From JBPCOB01 sp051000715 (lineage in GTDB: Bacteria > Actinomycetota > Actinomycetes > JALYNC01), in the NCBI GenBank assembly GCA_051000715.1, contig JBPCOB010000039.1, positions 1 through 5,904 on the forward strand: DNA of 5,904 nucleotides. The letters are read 5' to 3'. Numbering within the stretch: the stretch's first letter is position 1; each line of letters begins with the position of its first letter. Position numbers and translations under genes: made by a program. Below are positions 1-5,530 of the stretch, in pieces. Below the pieces are notes generated by a model that had not been told where the DNA came from, searched no databases, and worked only from the letters and a program-made list of their open reading frames with translations.

Positions 1-178
1 CCTCCACGTCGTGGGCGGCCCGCAGTTCGGCGATGACCTCGACGATCACCGCGATCGTCTTCGCCGGGTCGTCGGCGGGCGTATCCCGAAGCGCTGTGCA
101 CAGGATCGCGCCGTCGGCGTCGACGACGCCCGCGGCCACCTTCGTGCCACCGATGTCGACACCGATCGTGAGAGTCAT
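1..178 (-). CDS. glk: ROK-family glucokinase, N-terminal part (gene continues beyond the left edge)
   Basis: Read on the minus strand from the ATG at 178-176, the open frame runs 59 codons to the window edge without a stop. It begins MTLTIGVDIGGTKVAAGVVD, the first phosphate-binding motif (DIGGTK) of the ASKHA fold as found in ROK-family sugar kinases and repressors. Family knowledge: ROK glucokinases phosphorylate glucose at C6 in the cytoplasm using ATP or polyphosphate. The immediate start, with no N-terminal helix-turn-helix before DIGGTK, argues for a kinase rather than a ROK repressor. Only the first fifth or so of such a protein is present, so the ROK signature and zinc-binding motif cannot be checked. 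The upstream GGGAAG at about 10 nt is a weak ribosome-binding site. It is divergent from the genes to the right and has no evident link to the lanthipeptide operon. Fructokinase or another ROK sugar kinase remains possible. Confidence 0.85.
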   Translation of the reverse strand, partial: MTLTIGVDIGGTKVAAGVVDADGAILCTALRDTPADDPAKTIAVIVEVIAELRAAHDVE

Positions 179-215
179 GGACTGCAGTCTTCCCGATGCC
201 GACCTGGCCGGCCAT

Positions 216-230
216 GCCGGCGACGCCGGC
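216..230. repeat. Short perfect GC hairpin in the divergent gap
   Basis: GCCGGC, spacer GAC, GCCGGC: a perfect 6-bp inverted repeat in the 134-bp gap between the glucokinase start and the PemK-like gene. On the plus strand it is followed by CTTTC, so it lacks a real T-tract. It could be an operator or chance in GC-rich DNA. Confidence 0.4.
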
Positions 231-233
231 CTT

Positions 234-264
234 TCGGTCATGTCGGTCATGTCGGTCACGTCGG
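234..264. repeat. 9-bp tandem direct repeat, about 3.4 copies
   Basis: Units TCGGTCATG (234-242), TCGGTCATG (243-251), TCGGTCACG (252-260) and a partial TCGG (261-264). The third unit differs by one base. It lies upstream of the PemK-like gene and in the 5' flank of the divergent glucokinase gene. It could bind a regulator or be a slippage-prone microsatellite. The 9-bp period keeps any reading frame open across it, which explains several spurious ORFs here. Confidence 0.8.
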
Positions 265-312
265 CGCAGCCAGGCGGTGGCGTGGCCGGTGGTGAACTGC
301 TTGGCTGGCCGG

Positions 313-795
313 ATGAAACCCGGTCCACTCGGCGCGCGGATCGCCAGAGCCGTCGCCGGACTCCTCGCCCGTTCGCCGCAGCCGGCTGTGGATTATCCCG
401 GGGACTACACCGGACCGGTCGACATCCGGTACTGCCCCGATCCCGACGGGGCGGCCGATCCCGGAGAGGTGGTCTGGGGTTGGATTCCGTACGAGGACGA
501 CCATCGCGCGGGCAAGGACCGGCCGGCGCTGGTGATCGGACGGGACGGGAGCTGGCTCTTGGTGTTGATGCTCACCAGCAAGGACAAGGACCGCAGTGAC
601 GGCGCGCAGAACCGGCACGAGATCTGGGTCGACATCGGCACCGGCTCATGGGATCGCCACCGCAGGCCCAGTGAGGTGCGGGTTGACCGCGTGATCCGAC
701 TCGCCGATGCTGCCGTACGGCGGGAAGGGGCGACCCTTGATCAAAAACGGTTCGACACGCTGGCTGAGGCGGTGCAGGAGCAGCGCGGAACCTGA
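313..795 (+). CDS. PemK/MazF-family protein (MazF-fold endoribonuclease-like), solitary
   Basis: This encodes 160 residues from the ATG at 313. The first 50 or so residues are a Pro/Asp-rich extension. The MazF/PemK-like core begins at GEVVWGWIPYEDD (51-63), followed by KDRPALVIG (68-76), the strand LLVLMLTSKD (82-91) and RPSEVRVDRVIRL (118-130). These fit the family pattern of a G-x-V-V-W strand, an R-P-A-L-V-I strand, a hydrophobic strand ending in TSK/D, and a conserved late strand that carries the P-S-x-V motif. Family knowledge: MazF/PemK toxins cleave mRNA, usually with a small antitoxin encoded just upstream. No antitoxin-like ORF is visible in 179-312, and the extension makes the protein longer than a typical 110-120-residue MazF, so it may be a stand-alone actinobacterial paralogue. 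The reading frame stays open upstream to 196 through the tandem repeat. I chose 313 as the last ATG before recognisable sequence, but there is no good Shine-Dalgarno there, and GTG 292 or TTG 301 are alternatives. Toxin activity is not demonstrated. Confidence 0.8.
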   Translation: MKPGPLGARIARAVAGLLARSPQPAVDYPGDYTGPVDIRYCPDPDGAADPGEVVWGWIPYEDDHRAGKDRPALVIGRDGSWLLVLMLTSKDKDRSDGAQNRHEIWVDIGTGSWDRHRRPSEVRVDRVIRLADAAVRREGATLDQKRFDTLAEAVQEQRGT

Positions 796-849
796 CAGAC
801 TGCGCGTCGCGCCGCCGCATCCTAATATGGATACGCTCGTTCTCCTCAC

Positions 850-869
850 GAAGGAATCATTCATTCTTC
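850..869. repeat. Imperfect inverted repeat upstream of lanKC
   Basis: GAA-(G bulge)-GAAT, loop CATTC, ATTC-TTC: seven base pairs with one bulged G. It sits 22 bp downstream of the TAATAT element and could be an operator or a 5'-UTR hairpin of the lanKC transcript. The stem is A+T-rich and thermodynamically weak, so function is uncertain. Confidence 0.3.
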
Positions 870-933
870 GGTCAGACTTACGGGGTATGCGGCGTTTCGA
901 TCGCGAGGTAACTTGCTTGAAGCCGCAACATGT

Positions 934-939
934 AGGGAG
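934..939 (+). promoter_or_regulatory. Ribosome-binding site deciding the GTG start of lanKC
   Basis: AGGGAG ends 5 nt before GTG 945. An ATG at 943-945 overlaps this start in another frame but opens only a short shadow ORF, so GTG 945 is the real start of the synthetase. Confidence 0.7.
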
Positions 940-944
940 TCAAT

Positions 945-3551
945 GTGGACCGAGGTTATGAGGGGTACTGCCTCGTCGACCCGCTGTTCTACGACTCCCC
1001 GACGGTGGCTCGCGACGACGATGTCGACTTCCCGGTCGCGGACCTGCCGGTCCCATCCGGCTGGCAGCGGATCGAGCTCGAGGATTGGCTGGTCTACGCG
1101 CCGGAGCCTGTCGCCCTCCCTACCCAGGGCTGGAAGATCCACGCCTCGGCCTCCCTGGACAGCGCGGCCGAAATTTTGGACGTCGTCTGGAACTACTGCA
1201 TTCCTCGCGGGATTGCGTTCAAGTTCGTCCGCAGCCGGCAATTGTTACTGCTGGCCAACAGCAAGTACGCCCACCGGGGGTCGAGCGGGAAATTCATCAC
1301 CATTTTTCCGGCTGACGACGCGGAGTTCGAAGTAGTCGCGACCGAACTGGACGCGATCCTGCATGGCCAGCCCGGCCCGTACATCCTGAGCGACCTGCGT
1401 TGGGGCGAGGGGCCGCTGTACGTCCGGTACGGCGGATACACCGAGCGATACTGCATCGGGGCCGACGGAGAGTTCGAGCCGGCGATCGAAGATCCGGACG
1501 GGGAACTGGTCCCGGACCGGCGCGGAACGACGTTCTACACCCCGCCGTGGGTGTCGGTGCCCGCCTGCCTGGCCTCGCACCTGGCCACCCGCGCCAATGC
1601 CACCGTCGAGGACATTCCCTATCGGATCGAGCGGCCGCTGCATTTCTCCAACGGCGGCGGGGTCTACGCCGGAGTCGACCGGGCAACCGGAGCTCAGGTG
1701 GTACTCAAGGAGGCTCGTCCCTACGCCGGGCTGGCAGTGGACGGTGCCGATGCGGTGACCCGGTTGCGGGGTGAGCGGGACATGCTGCAGCGGCTGGCCG
1801 GAATGGACGTCGCACCCGAGGTGCTGGATTACCTCACCGTGGGCGGCCACGAATTCCTCGTGATGGAGTACGTGGAAGGTCCTGCGCTGAGCAATACCCT
1901 GGTTGACCGCTACCCACTGGCCCTGCTCGACGGGGAATCGACGTATGACGAATACACCGCGTGGGCACTGGAGATGCACGGTCGGGTGGAGGCGGCGGTA
2001 GCGCGCGCACACGAGCGCGGAATCGTGATCGGGGACCTGCACCCGTACAACATCCTGGTACGTCCGGACGGCCGGATCGCGCTGATCGACCTGGAGATCG
2101 CCTCGGACATCAGCGAGGGCAAGCGCCCGACCCTTGGGGACCCCGCGTTCATGTCCCCGCACGAATGCATCGGCTTCGACATCGACCGGTACGCGCTGGC
2201 CTGCCTTCGGTTCTTCATGTTCATGCCGCTCACCGAGCTGCTCAGCCTGGATCCGAGCAAGGCCGAGCAGTTCGCCACCGTCATCGCGGAGACTTTTCCG
2301 GTACCCCCAGAGTTCCTTCGGACAGCCGTCGAGCTCATCAGCAGTGCCGAGGCACCGGTCCTGCCCAGCGTGGCCGGTTCGCAGCGGCCGCGGCTGGATG
2401 CCGACCCGGACAGCTGGGAGACCATCCGGCAGTCGATGACCGATGCCATTCTGGCCAGCGCCACTCCCGAGCGGGACGACCGGCTGTTTCCCGGTGACGT
2501 CAAGCAGTTCCAGACCGGTGGACTCAACCTGGCCTACGGCGCCGCCGGGGTGCTGTACGCGCTGGCCGTGACCGGCGCTGGGCGGTACCCCGAACACGAA
2601 CAGTGGCTGGTCAGCCGGGCCACCAACCCCGAGCCCGGGACCAGGTTCGGGCTGTACGACGGCCTGCACGGCGTCGCCCATGCGTTGGAGGCACTCGACC
2701 GGCGCGGCGACGCGCTGAAAGTGCTGCAGATCTGCATCGACGAACTCGGCGACGACTGGGATCAGCTCGGCCCCGACCTGTACGGCGGGCTGGCCGGCAT
2801 CGGGCTGAGCTTGATCCATTTCGCCGAGCTCACCGGTGAGTCGGCCCTGTGGGAAAAGGTCTCGGAGCTGGCCGACTACGTCGCCGACGAATTGGGCGAG
2901 GCGGACTCGGTGCCGACGACGAGCGGCCGGACCCACCCCTATGCCGGGCTGTTGCGCGGGTCCTCCGGCCCAGCCCTGCTCTTCCTGCGGCTGTTCGACC
3001 GGACGGGTGATACGGCGTTGCTCGAGCTGGCGGCAACCGCACTGCGTCAGGACCTGCGCCGCTGCGTACTGCGTGATGACGGCGCGCTCGAGGTCGACGA
3101 GGGCTTCCGCACGATGCCCTACCTGCTCGACGGAAGCGTCGGGATCGGCATGGTGCTCGACCGCTATCTCGCGCTGCGCGACGACGAGCAGTTCGCCATT
3201 GCCAGCCGGGGGATCGGCGTCGCCGCCTCATCCCCCTTTTACATCGAACCCGGATTGTTCTCCGGCCGCGCAGGAATGATCCTCTACCTCTGTCGCGACC
3301 GGCTACCCGGGATGGCCGGCATGGATCCGCTGGTCGCCGGCCACGTCCGACGCCTGGACTGGCATGCCGTCGACTACGCGGGCCGACTGGCCTTCCCCGG
3401 CGAGCAGCTACTCCGGCTGTCGATGGACCTCGCCACCGGGACCGCCGGCGTCCTGCTCGCGCTCGGCACTGCGCTGCACGACCAGCCGGTGCATCTCCCA
3501 TTCCTCGGTCCGGCATATGCCGACCGTCCGTTGACGACCGGAGGGAGGTGA
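945..3551 (+). CDS. lanKC: Class III lanthipeptide synthetase LanKC (RamC/AmfT-like)
   Basis: The protein has 868 residues, the usual size for LanKC enzymes. It modifies the precursor encoded just downstream by phosphorylating Ser/Thr, eliminating phosphate to dehydroamino acids and adding Cys to form lanthionine or labionin. Three domains are visible. Residues 1 to about 225 are the phospho-Ser/Thr lyase region, with the conserved stretch GIAFKFVRSRQLLLLANSKY followed by HRGSSGKFI (around 89-118). Residues 230-435 are a Ser/Thr kinase domain: Gly-rich loop SNGGGVYAG (235-243), Lys255, helix C Glu277, catalytic loop GDLHPYNILV (Asp364, Asn369), and DLE (382-384) in place of DFG. Residues 525-845 are a LanC-like barrel with seven G-x-x-G turns (532, 573, 615, 672, 730, 774, 832). 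The LanC zinc ligands are replaced: WCYG reads LLRG (669-672) and CHG reads FSG (772-774), which places it in class III rather than class IV. The GTG start has AGGGAG 5 nt upstream. The stop lies inside the ribosome-binding site of the precursor gene. Leu101 uses a rare TTA codon. The recognised Streptomyces equivalents are RamC and AmfT. Confidence 0.95.
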   Translation: MDRGYEGYCLVDPLFYDSPTVARDDDVDFPVADLPVPSGWQRIELEDWLVYAPEPVALPTQGWKIHASASLDSAAEILDVVWNYCIPRGIAFKFVRSRQLLLLANSKYAHRGSSGKFITIFPADDAEFEVVATELDAILHGQPGPYILSDLRWGEGPLYVRYGGYTERYCIGADGEFEPAIEDPDGELVPDRRGTTFYTPPWVSVPACLASHLATRANATVEDIPYRIERPLHFSNGGGVYAGVDRATGAQVVLKEARPYAGLAVDGADAVTRLRGERDMLQRLAGMDVAPEVLDYLTVGGHEFLVMEYVEGPALSNTLVDRYPLALLDGESTYDEYTAWALEMHGRVEAAVARAHERGIVIGDLHPYNILVRPDGRIALIDLEIASDISEGKRPTLGDPAFMSPHECIGFDIDRYALACLRFFMFMPLTELLSLDPSKAEQFATVIAETFPVPPEFLRTAVELISSAEAPVLPSVAGSQRPRLDADPDSWETIRQSMTDAILASATPERDDRLFPGDVKQFQTGGLNLAYGAAGVLYALAVTGAGRYPEHEQWLVSRATNPEPGTRFGLYDGLHGVAHALEALDRRGDALKVLQICIDELGDDWDQLGPDLYGGLAGIGLSLIHFAELTGESALWEKVSELADYVADELGEADSVPTTSGRTHPYAGLLRGSSGPALLFLRLFDRTGDTALLELAATALRQDLRRCVLRDDGALEVDEGFRTMPYLLDGSVGIGMVLDRYLALRDDEQFAIASRGIGVAASSPFYIEPGLFSGRAGMILYLCRDRLPGMAGMDPLVAGHVRRLDWHAVDYAGRLAFPGEQLLRLSMDLATGTAGVLLALGTALHDQPVHLPFLGPAYADRPLTTGGR
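1245..1247 (+). other. In-frame TTA leucine codon in lanKC
   Basis: Codon 101 of the synthetase is TTA, within TTG-TTA-CTG-CTG in the conserved lyase region. In Streptomyces, TTA is read by the bldA tRNA and can make translation depend on developmental stage. Whether that applies here depends on the host, which is unknown. Confidence 0.9.
3544..3551 (+). promoter_or_regulatory. Strong ribosome-binding site of the precursor gene, overlapping the lanKC stop
   Basis: GGAGGTGA matches the 16S anti-Shine-Dalgarno sequence across eight bases and contains the TGA stop of lanKC (3549-3551). The ATG of the precursor gene is at 3559. This implies translation of the precursor from the lanKC transcript and probable translational coupling, and it is strong support for the reality of the short precursor ORF. 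Confidence 0.9.
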
Positions 3552-3558
3552 AAAGAAT

Positions 3559-3693
3559 ATGGCCATTCTCGACCTGCAGGGCCTCGATGTAGAGGACAAG
3601 GAAAGCGCCGGCAACCGTCGTGGTAGCCGGCGCAGCCGGAGGTGCGGTGGCGGTGGTGGCGGCGCAAGCCGTCTCAGCCTCGCCCTTTGCTAA
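3559..3693 (+). CDS. lanA: Class III lanthipeptide precursor peptide (RamS/AmfS-like)
   Basis: This 44-residue peptide begins MAILDLQGLDVEDKE, with the ILDLQ leader motif that class III synthetases recognise. Residues 16-28 are Ser/Gly/Arg-rich (SAGNRRGSRRSRR), followed by Cys29, six glycines (30-35) and ASRLSLALC (36-44). Two ring motifs of the class III type are present: Ser23-x2-Ser26-x2-Cys29, and Ser37-x2-Ser40-x3-Cys44. The second matches the spacing of the SapB and labyrinthopeptin rings. The last residue is the ring Cys, so there is no C-terminal tail. There are no Thr residues. The ribosome-binding site is near-perfect and the gene sits 7 bp after lanKC, the same place ramS has relative to ramC. 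The leader/core boundary is unknown: the core could start anywhere from about residue 16 to 36, giving one or two rings. A second frame, offset by +1, is open from 3593 into the transporter. A frameshift is possible in principle, but only the frame given here yields ring motifs. Confidence 0.88.
   Translation: MAILDLQGLDVEDKESAGNRRGSRRSRRCGGGGGGASRLSLALC
3605..3633. repeat. Strong hairpin inside the precursor gene
   Basis: GCGCCGGC (3605-3612) pairs perfectly with GCCGGCGC (3626-3633). After an A/A mismatch, ACC (3614-3616) pairs with GGT (3622-3624), leaving a 5-nt loop. It covers codons 16-25, between the leader and the ring motifs. It may stabilise the message or slow ribosomes. Chance in GC-rich DNA is possible, but 11 pairs with one mismatch is above background. 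Confidence 0.6.
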
Positions 3694-3712
3694 ACAAGGC
3701 AACGCGATGAGC

Positions 3713-3751
3713 CTGGCAGTCGCCCCGTCCTCTGGTCGGGGCGGCTGCCAG
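3713..3751 (+). terminator. Hairpin attenuator/partial terminator between precursor and transporter genes
   Basis: CTGGCAGTCGCCCCG (3713-3727) and CGGGGCGGCTGCCAG (3737-3751) form 15 consecutive pairs, one of them G-U, around a 9-nt loop. The 3' flank is AGTCGTTTC, so the T-tract is weak, as is common in actinobacteria. It starts 20 bp after the precursor stop codon and ends 9 bp before the AGGAGG of the transporter gene. The position fits the known arrangement in lanthipeptide operons, where a leaky terminator after the structural gene gives more precursor than downstream message. It could also protect the 3' end of a processed lanKC-lanA transcript. It also argues against the ATG at 3707 as the transporter start, because the hairpin would then lie in coding sequence. 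Confidence 0.8.
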
Positions 3752-3760
3752 AGTCGTTTC

Positions 3761-3766
3761 AGGAGG
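3761..3766 (+). promoter_or_regulatory. Shine-Dalgarno sequence of the first transporter gene
   Basis: AGGAGG stands immediately downstream of the 15-bp hairpin and upstream of tandem GTG codons (3767, 3770). The spacing to GTG 3770 is short, 3 nt from the last G or 5 nt from AGGA, so the start codon choice is not settled, but the sequence supports initiation here over ATG 3707. Confidence 0.55.
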
Positions 3767-3769
3767 GTG

Positions 3770-5530
3770 GTGAGACGCACGGACGGGTTCCGACCGGCTG
3801 ACAGCTTGCTGGTCCAGGTTGGGCGACACGCCGGCGGGTGGGTCGCCCTGTTGGCGGTCAACGTCCTCGTGCTCGCCGCCGCCGAACTCGCGCTCCCGGC
3901 CGTGCTCGGGCGCACCCTCGATGATCTTCTGGCCGGCGCTGGACCGGGCCGATGGCTGGCCCTGTTGGTGCTGTTGGTGGTGGTTCTGTCCCTCGGTGAG
4001 GCGCTGGAAGACCTCGGCACCGGCGCGGCGACGGCCCGCTCGACAGCCTGGCTTCGACACACCGGTCTGGCCCACCTCCTGTCGGTCGGCTGGCGCACTG
4101 CCCAACGGTTTGCACCCGGAGAGCTGGTGGCCCGCCTGGTCGGCAACACCGCCGAGGCCGGCAGCATCGCGCCGGACGTCATCCGGGGGGCAGCCGCCCT
4201 GATCCCGGCAGTCGGCGGCACCGTCGCCCTCGCGCTGATCGACCCATGGCTGTGTGTCACTTTTCTGGTCGGTCTGCCCCTGCTGACGGCTTTGCTCTGG
4301 GCCTTCGCCAAGGACGCCGCGGAACTCGCCGAGCAATACCTGACCGTGCAGGGGGTGATCGCCGGTCGACTGGTCCAGGCGCTGTCGGGCGTACGGACAA
4401 TTGCCGCCGCTGGCACCGCCGAGCGGGAGAGCAAGCGGGTCCTTGCCCCGCTTGGCGCTCTGCACGACTACGGAATGCGCATGTGGCGAGCCCAGACCCG
4501 GATCACCGCGCAGGACCTGCTGCTGCTGTCCGGACTCGAGATCGCGGTACTCGCGGTGGCCGGGTGGCGGCTGTCCCAGGGCCGGATCTCGGCCGGGGAA
4601 TTGCTGGCGGCCAGCCAGTACGTCGCCCTCGCCGCCGCGCTTAGCTCGGTGATTCCTGCGCTCACCCGGTTCCTCCGGTCTCGAGCCGCGGCCCGCCGGG
4701 TCGGTGAGGTGCTCGAGCTCCCGCCCGTCGGCTACGGGAGCGCATTTCTTCCGCCGATCGGCGGGACGATCGAGTTCCGTGCGGTCTCGGTCCGCGCGGG
4801 GGACCGGCTGATCCTGGACCGTCTGGACCTGCTCGTCCCGGCCGGGTCGTTGGTTGCCGTGGTCGGTCGTACCGGAGCCGGGAAGTCGTTGCTGGCTGGC
4901 CTCGCCGGCCGGTTGGTCGACCCGGACGAGGGCCTGGTGCTCCTGGACGGAGTGCCGCTGCCAGCACTGTCCCGCTCGGAGCTGCGTCGCGTGGTCGGGT
5001 ACGCCTTCGAGCGGCCGGTGCTGATCGGCGGCACCCTGGCCGAGGCCATCTCCTTCGGCGCCGAGATCCCCGACGCAGATGAGGTCGTGGCTGCCGCCAG
5101 GGCTGCCCATGCCGACGCCTTCATCCGTCATCTTCCGGCGGGCTATCAGACGCCACTCGGCGATGCCCCCATGTCCGGCGGTGAGATGCAGCGAATGGGT
5201 CTGGCCCGAGCGTTCGCGCACACCGGCCGGGTGCTGATCCTGGACGACGTGGCCGCCAGCCTGGACACCGTCACCGAGAACGAGATCAGTCGTGCGCTGA
5301 CCGGTGCCATGGGCGACCGGACGCGAATCCTGGTGGCGCACCGGGCCTCGACGGCGGCCCGAGCGGACCAGGTCGTCTGGTTGGACGAGGGAAGGATCCG
5401 AGCGCAGGCACCGCATCGCGAACTCTGGGCCGACCCGGCCTACCGTGGACTTTTCGAGGCGGGCCGACCCGAGCCGGACACAGCGCCGATGCAGGCGGCG
5501 GTCGAATCCGATCTGGTGGTTGCCGGATGA
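3770..5530 (+). CDS. ABC exporter half-transporter (permease-ATPase fusion), RamA/AmfB-like
   Basis: From GTG 3770 the protein has 586 residues. It is a type I ABC exporter half: about six membrane segments (roughly 22-44, 61-80, 141-160, 160-180, 249-268, 276-297), then a nucleotide-binding domain from about 333. Motifs: Walker A GRTGAGKS (366-373), signature MSGGE (468-472), Walker B VLILDD (488-493), D-loop SLD (497-499) and switch His524 in VAHR. Three positions are unusual: Glu414 stands where the Q-loop Gln is expected (YAFERP), Asp493 stands in place of the catalytic Glu, and the A-loop aromatic residue is not evident (VSVRAG). Such changes are typical of the degenerate site in heterodimeric exporters, so it probably pairs with the next gene to export the lanthipeptide. 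Start choice: AGGAGG at 3761-3766 lies just before GTG 3767/3770, and the spacing is short (AGGA to GTG 3770 is 5 nt). ATG 3707 is in frame but has only a weak AAGG and would place the 3713-3751 hairpin inside the gene. The frame is open upstream to 3593. Confidence 0.9.
   Translation: MRRTDGFRPADSLLVQVGRHAGGWVALLAVNVLVLAAAELALPAVLGRTLDDLLAGAGPGRWLALLVLLVVVLSLGEALEDLGTGAATARSTAWLRHTGLAHLLSVGWRTAQRFAPGELVARLVGNTAEAGSIAPDVIRGAAALIPAVGGTVALALIDPWLCVTFLVGLPLLTALLWAFAKDAAELAEQYLTVQGVIAGRLVQALSGVRTIAAAGTAERESKRVLAPLGALHDYGMRMWRAQTRITAQDLLLLSGLEIAVLAVAGWRLSQGRISAGELLAASQYVALAAALSSVIPALTRFLRSRAAARRVGEVLELPPVGYGSAFLPPIGGTIEFRAVSVRAGDRLILDRLDLLVPAGSLVAVVGRTGAGKSLLAGLAGRLVDPDEGLVLLDGVPLPALSRSELRRVVGYAFERPVLIGGTLAEAISFGAEIPDADEVVAAARAAHADAFIRHLPAGYQTPLGDAPMSGGEMQRMGLARAFAHTGRVLILDDVAASLDTVTENEISRALTGAMGDRTRILVAHRASTAARADQVVWLDEGRIRAQAPHRELWADPAYRGLFEAGRPEPDTAPMQAAVESDLVVAG

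Larger units (their letters stand above)
796..944 (+). promoter_or_regulatory. Leader region of the lanthipeptide operon, probable promoter
   Basis: This 149-bp gap precedes the lanKC gene and is richer in A+T than its surroundings, mainly at 821-870. TAATAT at 823-828 is a good -10-like hexamer, but no convincing -35 lies 16-18 bp upstream; the nearest match, CTGACA at 792-797, is 25 bp away. All four lanthipeptide genes downstream are tightly packed, so this is the most likely place for the operon promoter. The exact transcription start cannot be told from sequence alone. Confidence 0.4.

Noticed and set aside
216..235. GCCGGC hairpin followed by CTTTC as a rho-independent terminator
   Set aside because: The stem is only 6 bp, there are just three T residues, and it lies between the 5' ends of two divergent genes, where no terminator is needed.
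33..599. Overlapping plus-strand frames at 11-295 and 33-599
   Set aside because: They are antisense to the glucokinase start and out of frame with the PemK-like gene. They stay open because the 9-bp repeat contains no stop in any frame.
525..845. Class IV (LanL) assignment of the synthetase
   Set aside because: The barrel here lacks the Cys, Cys and His zinc ligands that class IV cyclase domains keep; the equivalent positions are Leu670, Phe772 and Ser773 (protein residues of the gene at 945-3551; the start and end of this entry are also residue numbers).
943..1335. ATG at 943 as the start of a gene
   Set aside because: It sits in another frame from the synthetase, overlaps its GTG start and leads to an Arg/Ser/Thr-rich frame inside the lanKC lyase domain. 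The ribosome-binding site serves GTG 945.
1245..2936. 563-codon open frame on the minus strand
   Set aside because: It lies entirely antisense to lanKC, whose domains and motifs are unmistakable. The translation shows no recognisable family, and long antisense frames are common opposite GC-rich genes.
3620..3706. GTG 3620 as the start of the transporter
   Set aside because: It would lie inside the precursor gene with no Shine-Dalgarno and would add an Ala/Val/Gly stretch not expected in exporters. AGGAGG at 3761 supports a later start.
2830..4434. 534-codon minus-strand frame spanning lanKC, the precursor and the transporter
   Set aside because: The translation is low-complexity (Arg, Ala, Pro, Ser rich), and the frame crosses three real plus-strand genes and the hairpin.
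3674..5416. 580-codon minus-strand frame opposite the transporter
   Set aside because: It is antisense to conserved ABC motifs and its translation is compositionally biased (Gly, Gln, Asp, Arg rich) with no domain.
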